11,782 bases of DNA, taken from an uncultured bacterium (GTDB lineage Bacteria > Actinomycetota > Coriobacteriia > Coriobacteriales > Coriobacteriaceae). The DNA lies in NCBI GenBank assembly GCA_905214895.1, contig CAJMNP010000018.1, positions 1-11,782 of the forward strand, read 5' to 3'. Numbering within the stretch: the first letter of the stretch is position 1; every line of letters begins with the position of its first letter. Shown here piece after piece: positions 3,972 through 11,655 of this stretch. The notes under the pieces were generated by a model. That model saw nothing but the letters and a program-made list of their open reading frames with translations. It ran no database searches and was not told where the DNA came from. The position numbers were made by a program, and so were the translations under genes.

Positions 3972-6785
3972 TTACCCCGTGTTCTGCAGTCCTGCCGAGA
4001 CGCCGGTCACAGTCGAAAGAATCAGGCTCATGTACTCGGCCTTCTTCTCCTCCGCCATCTCGTCCTGGTTCATACGCACCTCGCGAAGGGCGCGGACCTG
4101 AGCGATGGACAGGGCGTCGACGTAGGGGTTGCGCACACGAACGGCGCAGCCAAGCACGCGGCGACGCTGCAGCGGCCACTCGTCACCGACGATGGCAAGG
4201 ACCCACTTACGGGTAAGCTGCATCTCGGTGAAGACCTTCTCGGACAGATCCTGGCGATCGCCCAGGTGCAGGTACATCTTGGCGATGCGCTGATCGGTCT
4301 TAGCGATCGACATCTCGATGTTGTCGATGAACGTGCGGAAGAACGGCCACTCCTGGTAGGCAGCCTTGAGCTGGTCAAGATCGCCCAGCTGCTCGCAGGC
4401 GGTGCCCAGGCCGTACCAAGCGGCCAGGTTAATGCGCGCCTGGCTCCAGCTGAAGATCCACGGAATGGTACGCAGGTCGTCGAGCGACTTGGCACCCAGA
4501 CCGCGCTTGGCGGGACGCGAGCCGATCGGCAGCAGACCGACCTCGGTCAGCGGCGTCACGGTCGAGAACCACGGTGTAAAGTCCTCGGTATTCAGCAGGT
4601 CCAGATAGCGCTCATGGCTTACTGCGTTGAGCTTCTCCGCCATATCCCAAAACTTCTGCGTGGTCTCGGTGTTGGTCTTCTCGACGCTCGGGGCCGACTG
4701 CAAAAGCGTTGCGGCGGCAACGGACTCAACATGGCGCTGAGCCAGCGTGCGGTTGCCGTAACGGGCAAAGATGACCTCGCCCTGCTCGGTGAGCTTAAAG
4801 AAGCAGTTGACCGAACCCTTGGGCTGCGCCAGCACGGCCTTGTTGGCCGGACCGCCGCCACGGCCCACGGCACCGCCGCGACCGTGCATGAGCACCAGGT
4901 CGATATCGTTCTTCTCGGCCCACTTGGCAATGCGCTCCTGCGCGGAGTGCAGCGCGAGCATGGCCGTGGTAGGACCGGCATCCTTGGAGGAGTCGGAATA
5001 GCCCAGCATGACCTCCATGCGGCGGTTGGTCTGGGCAAGGCGCTTTTGCACCACGGGCAGCGTAAGCATCTGGTCGAGCACGTCGACGCAGCCCTCGAGG
5101 TCCTCGAGCTGCTCGAACAGCGGGATCACGTCGAGCTCGGGGACATCCTCCTCGTGTGCAAAGGACAGGTGGGCAAGCTCAAAGACGTCGGCCACATGCT
5201 GGGCGCTCTTGGTGAACGAGATGATGTAGCGGTGCGCCATCTTCTTGCCGTAGCGCTTTTGGATGGAGCCGATAGCACGGAAGGTATCGATGACCTCGCG
5301 CGTCATGGGCTGCAGATCGCCGTGGATACCGTTCTCGTGGATATCCTTGAGGGCGCGGGCGTGCACCACGGAGTGCTGACGGAACTCCATCTCGACCATA
5401 TGGAAGCCGAAGGACTCGACCTGCCAGATGATGGTCTGGACCGGGCCGTAGGCAGCACGGACGGCACCGCAAGCGGCCAGCGAGCGCTGGACGACGCGCA
5501 GGTCATCCAGGAACTCATCGGCGCTGTGGTACATGGTGTCGGTGATGCGACGCACGGTGGCGTTCAGACGATCGGCCATGACGAGCATGACGGCGCGATG
5601 CGGCTCGTGCTCGGAGATCAGCTCGGCGCGGGCCGTGTACTGGGTGCTCATCTCGACCTGATGGTTCCACAGGTTGATGAGCTCGGCAGAAGGCTTGCTG
5701 TAGGTGGCCTCGAGCGTGAGGTTGCGGCCGATGCGGCGGCACTTGTCCTCGAGCTTGAGCACCATGTGAGTGAAGTACTTGGCGGCGACCTCACGGCTCA
5801 CCTTGGCGGTGACGTTGGGGTTACCGTCGCGGTCGGAACCGATCCAGCTGCCGGGATGGAAGAACGCCGGGCACAGCGGCGGCACGGTACCGGCCTTGTC
5901 GCCCAGCACCCAGTCGTCAAAGCGACGATAGATGACGGGGATGACGTCGAACAGCGTGTTATCGAAGATGTCGATGATGGTATCGGCTTCCTCGACCGGC
6001 GTGGGCTTCTTGAGCGCGATGGGGCTCGTACGCACCAGGGCGTCGATCTCCTGCAGCATATGGCGCTCGTTCTCCACCAGGTCGGAGCCGCCCAGACGCG
6101 GACGCTCCTCCAGCAGATTGGAGATACGGCGAATCTTGCCCTCGACGGCCTTGCGACGGGCCTCGGTGGGATGTGCTGTAAAGACAGGGTGGAACTCAAG
6201 CTTGCCGAGCAGCTCGTTGGCGCCCTCGACACCCATCTCGTTTACCAACTGGTGATAGGCGACGGTGAGTTCGTTGGCGGGATCGACCTCGGTATCGGTC
6301 GACGCACCGGCCTCGCGCTCGCGCAGCTGCGCCACACGGTAATTCTCCTCCGACAGGTTTGCCAGATGGAAGAAGCTCGTAAAGGCGCGGACGATAACCT
6401 GCTGTTTATCGAGCGGCAGGCTGTCGATCAGATCGACGACTTCGCGAAACGCCACGGCGGTGGGCTCGTCGGCAGTGGGCACGCCCTGCTCGTCGACGGA
6501 CTCGTCGGCAGCACGGCTACCGGGGTTGCCGGCATTGGCCACAATCTCGGCTGTCAAAATCTTGTCGAACAGGTCCGCGATCTCGGGATCATACTCGCTA
6601 AGCACACGGCGCTCCAGGCGCAAGAACAGCGCCAGATTGTCGCGCAGCTCCTCGGGGATCTCGATCTCGGCGAGACGCTCCTTGGACTCGGCATTCGAGC
6701 CGATTCGGTTAACGAGGCGGTTGACCACGGCAGCGACGCGCGCCGCGGCTTCGGGTACAGACTGGTTGCTTAGGTTCTCAGCCAC
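3972..6785 (-). CDS. ppc: Phosphoenolpyruvate carboxylase
   Basis: The enzyme carboxylates PEP with bicarbonate to oxaloacetate, the anaplerotic entry to the C4 acids, in the cytoplasm. The product is about 937-941 residues, within the range of bacterial PEPC (about 880-960). Counting from the upstream ATG, the motifs are VFTAHPTEARRK with the catalytic His at 209, GSDRDGNPNVT (320-330), MLGYSDSSKDAG (597-608), the mobile-loop HGRGGAVGRGGGP (638-650) and the invariant C-terminal QNTG. The segment between about residues 85 and 175 is an acidic, low-complexity extension. Two starts are possible. ATG at 6795-6797 has AAGGAGG only 1 base before it. GTG at 6783-6785 has GGGAGG 4 bases before it. 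I prefer the GTG; the difference is 4 residues. It is transcribed alone, with a -10-like hexamer upstream and element B past the stop. The long open frame on the opposite strand is a codon-bias shadow. Confidence 0.96.
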   Translation of the reverse strand: MAENLSNQSVPEAAARVAAVVNRLVNRIGSNAESKERLAEIEIPEELRDNLALFLRLERRVLSEYDPEIADLFDKILTAEIVANAGNPGSRAADESVDEQGVPTADEPTAVAFREVVDLIDSLPLDKQQVIVRAFTSFFHLANLSEENYRVAQLREREAGASTDTEVDPANELTVAYHQLVNEMGVEGANELLGKLEFHPVFTAHPTEARRKAVEGKIRRISNLLEERPRLGGSDLVENERHMLQEIDALVRTSPIALKKPTPVEEADTIIDIFDNTLFDVIPVIYRRFDDWVLGDKAGTVPPLCPAFFHPGSWIGSDRDGNPNVTAKVSREVAAKYFTHMVLKLEDKCRRIGRNLTLEATYSKPSAELINLWNHQVEMSTQYTARAELISEHEPHRAVMLVMADRLNATVRRITDTMYHSADEFLDDLRVVQRSLAACGAVRAAYGPVQTIIWQVESFGFHMVEMEFRQHSVVHARALKDIHENGIHGDLQPMTREVIDTFRAIGSIQKRYGKKMAHRYIISFTKSAQHVADVFELAHLSFAHEEDVPELDVIPLFEQLEDLEGCVDVLDQMLTLPVVQKRLAQTNRRMEVMLGYSDSSKDAGPTTAMLALHSAQERIAKWAEKNDIDLVLMHGRGGAVGRGGGPANKAVLAQPKGSVNCFFKLTEQGEVIFARYGNRTLAQRHVESVAAATLLQSAPSVEKTNTETTQKFWDMAEKLNAVSHERYLDLLNTEDFTPWFSTVTPLTEVGLLPIGSRPAKRGLGAKSLDDLRTIPWIFSWSQARINLAAWYGLGTACEQLGDLDQLKAAYQEWPFFRTFIDNIEMSIAKTDQRIAKMYLHLGDRQDLSEKVFTEMQLTRKWVLAIVGDEWPLQRRRVLGCAVRVRNPYVDALSIAQVRALREVRMNQDEMAEEKKAEYMSLILSTVTGVSAGLQNTG

Positions 6786-6789
6786 GTTT

Positions 6790-6805
6790 CCTCCCATTCC
6801 TCCTT
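6790..6805 (-). promoter_or_regulatory. Double Shine-Dalgarno sequence at the ppc start
   Basis: On the minus strand, AAGGAGG (6799-6805) and GGGAGG (6790-6795) lie in tandem. The first is only 1 base from the ATG at 6797; the second is 4 bases from the GTG at 6785. The second therefore favours GTG. Overlapping sites could also permit both starts. Confidence 0.45.
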
Positions 6806-6829
6806 CTATGCACGTAACATGCGGTATCC

Positions 6830-6835
6830 ATTATA
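6830..6835 (-). promoter_or_regulatory. Probable -10 box of the ppc promoter
   Basis: A perfect TATAAT on the minus strand, 32 bases upstream of the ATG and 44 bases upstream of the GTG start. I see no good -35 hexamer at 16-18 bases, so the -10 call is tentative. Confidence 0.45.
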
Positions 6836-6949
6836 GGCACTCGGCAAAAACTTTCGGAGCTGATTGCGCTTTACCACACAAAAGTATTTTCTGCATTGCA
6901 AGGGTTTTTGCTCTAAATGGTCGTATTTCTCGGTGGACGGCATACGTAA

Positions 6950-6985
6950 ACGGGGGCATTCCGCATAAAAGCGAAACACCCCCGT
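6950..6985 (-). terminator. Hairpin between hisS and ppc, probable hisS terminator
   Basis: ACGGGGG (6950-6956) pairs with CCCCCGT (6979-6985). The stem extends inwards as an imperfect helix (TT and CGC paired, three mismatches) to an ATAAAA loop. On the minus strand only a short TTTACG follows, so termination may be weak. It lies 57 bases past the hisS stop. Confidence 0.5.
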
Positions 6986-7042
6986 AACAATCGCTCTTCA
7001 TGAGCAGGGCACGTTAGCAGGCCTGCAGCTCAAAAAGATGCG

Positions 7043-8356
7043 CTACAGGCGCTCGCGAACCGCCTCGACCACATTGGCCAAATCGACGAGAACCTCGTCA
7101 TGGCTCTCCATGTCGCGCACCTTGACCTTACCGGCGGCAAGCTCGTCACCACCCAGGACCAAAATGAGCTTGGCGCCCACCTTGTCGGCCTGCTTAAACT
7201 GGGCCTTGAGCGAACGACCCTGGTAGTCGGCCTCGGTCACGATGCCTGCGGCGCGAAGCTCCTGCGTGATGGCAAAGACGTTCTGACGCAGATCCTTGCC
7301 GGCATTGGCGACGTAGACGCACGGGGCCTCCTCGGCACCCAAGTCGTTACCAAATGCCTGAAGGGCCAGCAGGGCGCGCTCAAAACCGACGGCGAAGCCA
7401 ACGCCGGCCGTGGGCTTGCCACCCTCGAGCTCGACCAAGCCGTCATAGCGACCGCCGCCACCGATGGAGCCGACACCGGCACCGGGAGCCTCGACCTCAA
7501 AGACGGTACGGGTGTAGTAGTCCAGGCCGCGCACCAGGGTGGGATCCTCGACATACTCGATACCGGCGGCATCCAGATAGCGCTTGACCTGCTCGTAGTG
7601 CTCGCGGCACTCATCGCACAGGTTGTCGCCCATCAGCGGGGCGTCGGACATGATCTCGCGGCAGTGGTCGTTCTTGCAGTCGAAGGCACGCAGCGGATTG
7701 AGCTCGGCGCGCTCGCGGCACTCGTCGCACATCTCGTCGGCGTGATCGAGAATGAACTGCTTGACCTGCTCGCGATAGGCCGGACGGCACTGGGCATCGC
7801 CCATCGAGTTAATGAGCAGACGAAGCTTGGAAAGGTCGAAGCCCAGGCGCTTGTAGAACTCCATAAGCATGATGATGCACTCGGCGTCGGCAGCCGGATC
7901 GGGAGCGCCGAGCCACTCGATGCCCACCTGGTGGAACTGGCGCAGGCGTCCCTTCTGGGGGCGCTCGCCGCGGAACATGGCCTCGGCGTAATAGGCCTTA
8001 AACGGCGTGGAGCCCTGGGGCACCAGGTTGTTCTCCACGACGGCGCGCACCACACCGGCCGTGCCCTCGGGACGAAGGGCCAGGCGCTGCTTGGGCTTAA
8101 GCTTGGTGTCGGTGCCTTCGGTAAAGACGCGCTCCAGGTTGGCGCCGCTAAACACGCGGAACATCTCCTTGCGCACGACGTCGGTCGACTGGCCGATGCC
8201 GTGGACAAACACGTCCACCTGCTCGATCGCGGGCGTCTCGATGGGTTTAAAGCCAAACGGCTCGAATACGCCGGCCGCAATCTGCTGCATCTTTTGCCAG
8301 GCGCGCATCTCGGCGCCGATAAGGTCGCGGGTTCCCTCCGCCTTCTGTGCCTGCAT
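7043..8356 (-). CDS. hisS: Histidyl-tRNA synthetase
   Basis: A class II aminoacyl-tRNA synthetase that charges tRNA-His. The 437-residue product is a normal length. Counting from the ATG at 8356, ALRPEGTAGVVRA lies at 93-105, motif 2 (MFRGERPQKGRLRQFHQVG) at 127-145, the histidine-binding RGLDYYTRTVFEV at 276-288, GGGRYDGL at 300-307 and motif 3 (GVGFAVGFERALL) at 318-330. A C-terminal anticodon-binding domain (about 350-437) ends in VEAVRERL. Residues 210-250 carry six cysteines (C210, C213, C227, C232, C247, C250) in a CxxC...C....C...CxxC pattern, a metal-site-like insertion seen in many bacterial HisRS. The start is ATG rather than the in-frame TTG two codons upstream, because AAAGGTG lies 7 bases before the ATG. 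The leader from the likely -10 box is only about 35 bases, too short for a T-box. Confidence 0.96.
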   Translation of the reverse strand: MQAQKAEGTRDLIGAEMRAWQKMQQIAAGVFEPFGFKPIETPAIEQVDVFVHGIGQSTDVVRKEMFRVFSGANLERVFTEGTDTKLKPKQRLALRPEGTAGVVRAVVENNLVPQGSTPFKAYYAEAMFRGERPQKGRLRQFHQVGIEWLGAPDPAADAECIIMLMEFYKRLGFDLSKLRLLINSMGDAQCRPAYREQVKQFILDHADEMCDECRERAELNPLRAFDCKNDHCREIMSDAPLMGDNLCDECREHYEQVKRYLDAAGIEYVEDPTLVRGLDYYTRTVFEVEAPGAGVGSIGGGGRYDGLVELEGGKPTAGVGFAVGFERALLALQAFGNDLGAEEAPCVYVANAGKDLRQNVFAITQELRAAGIVTEADYQGRSLKAQFKQADKVGAKLILVLGGDELAAGKVKVRDMESHDEVLVDLANVVEAVRERL

Positions 8357-8363
8357 GGGCAAA

Positions 8364-8370
8364 CACCTTT
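8364..8370 (-). promoter_or_regulatory. Ribosome binding site that fixes the ATG start of hisS
   Basis: AAAGGTG on the minus strand lies 7 bases from the ATG at 8354-8356. The alternative TTG at 8360-8362 would lie 1 base from it, too close. Confidence 0.6.
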
Positions 8371-8398
8371 CTTTTGTATCGCGTCATAGGTAGTGGTC

Positions 8399-8404
8399 AT
8401 TATA
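8399..8404 (-). promoter_or_regulatory. Probable -10 box of the hisS promoter
   Basis: A perfect TATAAT on the minus strand, 42 bases upstream of the hisS ATG. It lies directly beyond the T-run of the upstream terminator, so its -35 region must overlap that T-run or stem; no good -35 hexamer is visible. Confidence 0.45.
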
Positions 8405-8410
8405 CGGCAC

Positions 8411-8482
8411 AAAAACAAAACGCGGCGGCGCGTCTGACCGAACGAGGGTATGGGGACTCGTTCGGCCAGACGCGCCGCCGCG
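8411..8482 (-). terminator. Strong intrinsic terminator between the MFS remnant and hisS
   Basis: 26-base arms (8421-8446, 8457-8482) with one mismatch enclose a 10-base loop. On the minus strand TTTTGTTTTT follows. It ends leftward transcripts from the MFS region immediately before the hisS promoter. Confidence 0.8.
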
Positions 8483-8560
8483 GTGTGCAATCTGCAATCC
8501 TTCCGCCTCTTCGGATCACAAAATCCGTTGGACGGAAAGACTTCGGGTCATCTCTTGAGC

Positions 8561-8624
8561 CCGTGGCTGCATGGGAAACCGAATAACGGTACGAGCATCC
8601 ATTCGGCTTCCAAGGCAGCCACGG
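8561..8624. repeat. 64-bp imperfect palindrome downstream of the MFS remnant
   Basis: Perfect 10-base outer arms CCGTGGCTGC and GCAGCCACGG (8561-8570, 8615-8624) enclose GGAA/TTCC (8574-8577, 8608-8611) and CCGAAT/ATTCGG (8579-8584, 8601-8606), with a 16-base loop. No T-run adjoins it on either side, so it is not a canonical terminator, and it stands before the real one. Confidence 0.65.
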
Positions 8625-8660
8625 ACAAAACGGGGCAAAGAGCTACGAGCGACGTCGTCC

Positions 8661-9069
8661 CTACTCCCCCGCCACGCTCGCGCGCAGCTTGGCGGCGATG
8701 GGCTCGGACGCCAGCAGAAACACGAGCATAATCGCGGAGCACACCAGGCACACGATCCAGGTGCTCGCAAAGGAGCCCGTGGCGTCGAACAGCACACCCG
8801 AGACGATGGCGCCCACGGTGCCACCGACCATCTCGAGCGAGGTAATGGTGCCCGTGACCTTGCCCAGGTCGGCCATGCCAAACTGCTTAGACGCAGCGAT
8901 CGTGGGCGTTGGAGATGGTGTACTGCGCAAGGGAAATGCCCAGGTCGCTGACGATGAGCGGCTGGAACAGGCTCATGCAGTTGACGAAAATCGTGTAGCA
9001 CGTGGCCATGATCACGAAGCCGGAGGTCACCACGAGCCAGCCGGGGAAGAACTTACGCTGCTGGGACAT
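8661..9069 (-). pseudogene. Remnant of an MFS transporter (OFA-type), internal deletion plus frameshift
   Basis: The start is intact: ATG at 9067-9069 with AAGGAGC ahead of it, and the first about 54 residues (FFPGWLVVTSGFVIMATCYTIF.., first transmembrane helix and start of the second) look like the N-terminus of an oxalate/formate-antiporter-type MFS protein. The frame then runs into a stop after ISNAHDRCV. In another frame, from about 8906 to TAG at 8661, the last about 80 residues of such a transporter follow (TIAASKQFGMADLGKVTG, two hydrophobic helices, charged tail). The two pieces meet at about 8903-8908, so roughly 270-280 codons of the middle are missing and the join is out of frame. 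A sequencing indel alone cannot explain this. Only about one third of the usual 400-430 residues remains, so transport activity is not expected. The substrate cannot be told. Confidence 0.85.
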
Positions 9070-9096
9070 ACTGCTCCTTATTTAACAAACGAATAG

Positions 9097-9113
9097 CCGG
9101 CGCCGGGCGCCGG
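9097..9113. repeat. Perfect 17-bp GC palindrome upstream of the MFS remnant
   Basis: CCGGCGCCGGGCGCCGG (8-1-8). Its right end shares bases with the outer arm of the 90-bp palindrome at 9110-9199. It lies 27 bp upstream of the MFS start, so it could be an operator or the tip of a terminator for the gene to the right. Confidence 0.5.
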
Positions 9114-9199
9114 TAGTGCCCAAGATTGCCTTGAAAGACAAGGGCATAGGCCTTACGGCCATGCCCGCAGGCTTGAAAGGCAAGGTTGGGTGCTACCGG
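9110..9199. repeat. 90-bp imperfect palindrome overlapping the amidohydrolase stop codon
   Basis: From outside in: CCGGTAG/CTACCGG, a 2x2 loop, CCCAA/TTGGG, a 2x2 loop, TTGCCTT/AAGGCAA, a 9x10 loop, then GGGCAT-A-GGCC with GGCCATGCCC around TTAC. The right outer arm includes the stop codon of the amidohydrolase (9193-9195). The two loop flanks also carry a direct repeat CTTGAAAGRCAAGG (9130-9143, 9172-9185), each with its own CTTG/CAAG ends, so an alternative fold is possible. It probably forms the 3' end of the amidohydrolase mRNA; no long T-run follows. Confidence 0.7.
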
Positions 9200-10488
9200 T
9201 GGTCGGCGATATAGCCCAAAGCGACGGCGGTATAGGCCGCGGCGCCGAGAGGAAGCTCGGCATCGTTAAAACGTGCCTTGGGATGGTGCTGGGCAAAGTG
9301 TTCGTCCGTGTCGGTTACGGCCGCGCCCACGGTAAAGTACGCACTCGGAATCTTGCTCGAGATAAGCGCGAAGTCCTCACTCGCCATGGCATGGAAAAGC
9401 GGCAAGAAAGCCGCCTTGGGCAGCACTGCGCCCACGTAGCCAAGCGACGCCTGAGTCATATCGCTGTCGAGTACAAGCGGCGGAACATCCGAAAGCGTCT
9501 CGATGGTCGCCGGCGTACGATAGGTCGTGGCAACGCCGTTAACGACCTCCGCGATGCGGGTCTTGAGGTGTTCCATGAGCTCAACATCAAAGCCGCGCAG
9601 CGTTCCCTCGAGCACACAGGTGTCGGGGATGACGTTGGCCGCCAGGCCGCCAGCGAACTTACCAACGGTAAGTGCGACTTCCTTGGCCGCCGGCACCTCG
9701 CGGGAGATAAGCTCCTGGAGCGCCAGGTGCACATGCACGCCCGCCGTGATGGGGTCGATGCAAATCTCGGGGCTGGAACCGTGGCCACCCTTGCCCTGGA
9801 GCGTGATGCGGAAACCGTACACGCCCGAAAGCGCCGGGCTCCCATAGAGCACCAGGCCGAGCGGCGATTGGCTGTTAACGTGCATGGCAAAGGCGGCCTG
9901 GGGACGCGGGTTCTGCAGCAGGCCATCGGCGATGGCTGCGCGTGCCCCCTCAAAGGTCTCCTCGCCCGGCTGGAACAGCAACTTAACCGTGGCGTTGGCG
10001 TCGACAAGCGCAGACTCGCGGGCCTTGAGCAGGCGCGCCGCTCCAAGCAACGCCGTCGCGTGCATATCGTGTCCACATGCGTGCATGCAGCCGTTCGTAG
10101 AGGCGAAAGGCTCGCCTGACTCTTCGGCAACGGGCAGGGCGTCCATGTCGCCACGGAGCATGATGACCGTACCGGCCTGTTCGTCCGTGCAGACGCCATT
10201 GCCCTGGGCCGCGGCGGCACCGGCGCCGACAAGGCCCACGACACAGGAACCATCGATGAGCGTGGCAAATGGGATTTCCATCTCGGTCAGGCGCGCTTGA
10301 ATATACGCAGAGGTCTGTGGGAGGCTATTACCCAGCTCGGGCACCTGGTGTAAATCGTGTCGCCACGCAGCGAGCTCGTCTGCAAAAGCCTGAGCTTCTG
10401 CAACGAGACCGTCACCGATAGCGGCCTGCGCCGCTGCGGTGGCCTTGGGCGCTGATTGCGGTTGAAGATCGGACTGAGCTGGTGCCAT
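9193..10488 (-). CDS. M20-family metallo-amidohydrolase (N-acyl amino acid / aminobenzoyl-glutamate-type deacylase)
   Basis: A 431-residue cytoplasmic enzyme of the HipO/AbgB-like M20 group, which hydrolyses N-acyl amino acids, hippurate-like conjugates or small peptides with two divalent metals. Counting from the ATG at 10488: WRHDLHQVPEL at 42-52, GDMDALP at 113-119, HACGHDMH at 136-143 (metal His/Asp and the family Cys), FQPGEE at 172-177 (catalytic Glu), AMHV at 201-204 (metal His) and the dimerisation-domain GKGGHGSSP at 232-240. A late HHPKARFND supplies the final His. The N-terminus carries about 40 extra Ala/Gln-rich residues before the family begins. I chose this ATG because GGAGGG lies 5 bases upstream; the frame could extend 18 codons further without such a site. 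The substrate cannot be told. It is a single gene between two hairpins, with a dyad in front (10519-10540). Confidence 0.92.
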   Translation of the reverse strand: MAPAQSDLQPQSAPKATAAAQAAIGDGLVAEAQAFADELAAWRHDLHQVPELGNSLPQTSAYIQARLTEMEIPFATLIDGSCVVGLVGAGAAAAQGNGVCTDEQAGTVIMLRGDMDALPVAEESGEPFASTNGCMHACGHDMHATALLGAARLLKARESALVDANATVKLLFQPGEETFEGARAAIADGLLQNPRPQAAFAMHVNSQSPLGLVLYGSPALSGVYGFRITLQGKGGHGSSPEICIDPITAGVHVHLALQELISREVPAAKEVALTVGKFAGGLAANVIPDTCVLEGTLRGFDVELMEHLKTRIAEVVNGVATTYRTPATIETLSDVPPLVLDSDMTQASLGYVGAVLPKAAFLPLFHAMASEDFALISSKIPSAYFTVGAAVTDTDEHFAQHHPKARFNDAELPLGAAAYTAVALGYIADHR

Positions 10489-10493
10489 AAATG

Positions 10494-10499
10494 CCCTCC
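10494..10499 (-). promoter_or_regulatory. Ribosome binding site that fixes the amidohydrolase start
   Basis: GGAGGG on the minus strand lies 5 bases before the ATG at 10486-10488. The upstream in-frame ATG at 10542 lies inside the dyad and has no such site. Confidence 0.6.
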
Positions 10500-10518
10500 A
10501 GTAGCGTTTTTGCAGTAA

Positions 10519-10540
10519 GCACTTTGATAGCGTAAAGTGC
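10519..10540. promoter_or_regulatory. Operator-like dyad upstream of the amidohydrolase gene
   Basis: GCACTTT and AAAGTGC are perfect 7-bp inverted repeats around an 8-bp spacer, ending 30 bp before the start codon. The spacing gives half-site centres about 15 bp apart, compatible with a dimeric regulator. A TTGCAC/TTGTAC-like -35 region overlaps it, but I see no clear -10. Confidence 0.4.
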
Positions 10541-10566
10541 AAGGTACAACTTTAAAGGCGAGGCAT

Positions 10567-10593
10567 AAAAAACGCCGCCCCAGGAGGGCGGCG
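10567..10593 (-). terminator. Intrinsic terminator of the EamA permease gene
   Basis: CGCCGCCC and GGGCGGCG (10573-10580, 10586-10593) form an 8-bp GC stem with a 5-base loop. On the minus strand T6 follows. It lies 11 bases past the permease stop. Confidence 0.88.
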
Positions 10594-10604
10594 CAACAAG
10601 TTGT

Positions 10605-11588
10605 TTACAATTGCGGGCGAGATTTTCGGCGCAAGAAATCGAAATGCGTCTCGCTCAAGATAATCGACAAAAAGATGAGCGCAAAGCCGGCAAGCAGGCG
10701 CGAGGTGAGCGCCTCCCCCATCAGCAGCACCGAGAACAGCACGCCCGAGGGGGACTCCATCGAAAGGAGCAGCGAGCCCGTCGAGGCCGGGACGTGCGCC
10801 AATCCAACGTTTTGGACGAGCAGTGCCACGCACGTACAGCCCACCGAGAGAAAGGCCGCCACGCCGACAAAGCTCGGCGTCCACACGGACAGAGGCGCCT
10901 GAGTCTCGAATAGCAGCGACGTGATTAAGCTCAAAACGCCATTGCCCACAAACATCCAAAACGTGATGACGTTGATGTCCATCTTGCGGCCATACTTGGC
11001 GGTCACTGCCATCTGGATAGCAAAGAAGACCGCGCCGCCCAGCGTGATGACATCTCCAGCATTGAACTCGACGCTATCGAGTGCCACCAGGCCAATGCCC
11101 GCCAGGCACAGCAGTGCCGCACCCAGGTTATAGCGGGTGAGCTTTTCGCCGCTCAGGACATAGCTGGCAAACGGCACAAGGATACAGTACGTGCCCGTCA
11201 AAAATGCACTCTTGCCTGCCGTGGTCTGTGCCAGGCCAATCGTTTGCAGTCCGTATGCTCCCCACATGAGCGCACCCATGCCCAGCCCGACGATCAGGTT
11301 GCGGGCATTGAAATGAGCGATGATGCGCTTATGGAAAATAGCAAACATAACCAGTGATGCCGGGAGAAAGCGAACGTAGACCAGCTCGAACACCGGAATG
11401 GTATCGAGCGCATCTTTCATGGTGGTAAAGGAATAGCCCCAGATGACCGCCACCGAAAGCAGCAAGACCTTCCAGAAGAACGGAGAACGCGCGCCGGCGC
11501 CGCGGGAGGTGCCGCCGGCACCCAGGTCTTCGCGCGCTACAGGGCTATCGGGCATGTTTTCGATTTCATCAACGGCATTCTGAGCCAT
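10605..11588 (-). CDS. EamA/DMT-superfamily permease (RhaT-like), probable metabolite exporter or importer
   Basis: A 327-residue membrane protein. After a hydrophilic Asp/Gly-rich N-terminus of about 37 residues come ten hydrophobic segments arranged as two EamA repeats. Repeat 1 opens with VAVIWGYSFTTMKDAL...VRFLPAS and contains the typical GLQTIGLAQTTAGKSAFLTGTYCILVP. Repeat 2 opens with GDVITLGGAVFFAIQMA and ends with QNVGLAHVPASTGSLLLSMESPSGVLFSVLLMGE, the family's closing block. DMT permeases move amino acids, nucleosides or sugars across the cytoplasmic membrane; the substrate cannot be read from the sequence. The ATG at 11586-11588 has AGGA 6 bases upstream. It is a single-gene unit with a strong terminator after its stop, and the upstream gene is cut off by another terminator (11656-11693). 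Confidence 0.92.
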   Translation of the reverse strand: MAQNAVDEIENMPDSPVAREDLGAGGTSRGAGARSPFFWKVLLLSVAVIWGYSFTTMKDALDTIPVFELVYVRFLPASLVMFAIFHKRIIAHFNARNLIVGLGMGALMWGAYGLQTIGLAQTTAGKSAFLTGTYCILVPFASYVLSGEKLTRYNLGAALLCLAGIGLVALDSVEFNAGDVITLGGAVFFAIQMAVTAKYGRKMDINVITFWMFVGNGVLSLITSLLFETQAPLSVWTPSFVGVAAFLSVGCTCVALLVQNVGLAHVPASTGSLLLSMESPSGVLFSVLLMGEALTSRLLAGFALIFLSIILSETHFDFLRRKSRPQL

Positions 11589-11655
11589 AGGGCATCCTCG
11601 CGCTCAGTCTGGGCGTGGTGTCCGCACGTGCATGGCCGCGTGCCGCCTCATGGTC

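Larger units (their letters stand above)
8357..8660. other. 304-bp intergenic region between hisS and the MFS remnant
   Basis: It contains the hisS ribosome binding site and -10 box, a strong leftward terminator (8411-8482), and a second structured palindrome (8561-8624). The roughly 80 bases between them have only a short dyad TCCGT-TGG-ACGGA at about 8524-8536. No gene is supported. Confidence 0.7.

Noticed and set aside
4266..6773. 835-codon open frame on the + strand opposite ppc
   Set aside because: A shadow produced by strong third-position GC bias in ppc; the translation shows no family motif and ppc itself is unmistakable.
6957..6966. GCATTCCGCA inside the hisS terminator, matching 10 of 11 bases of the left loop box
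   Set aside because: There is no CGAGGAC partner opposite it and the surrounding stem differs in plan, so I treat it as chance or a remote relic.
7100..8389. 429-codon open frame on the + strand opposite hisS, and similarly 2040-3191 opposite larA
   Set aside because: Same cause: antisense shadows of well-supported genes, no recognisable domains.
8357..8420. T-box riboswitch before hisS
   Set aside because: The leader after the probable -10 box is only about 35 bases, with no room for the specifier and antiterminator stems.
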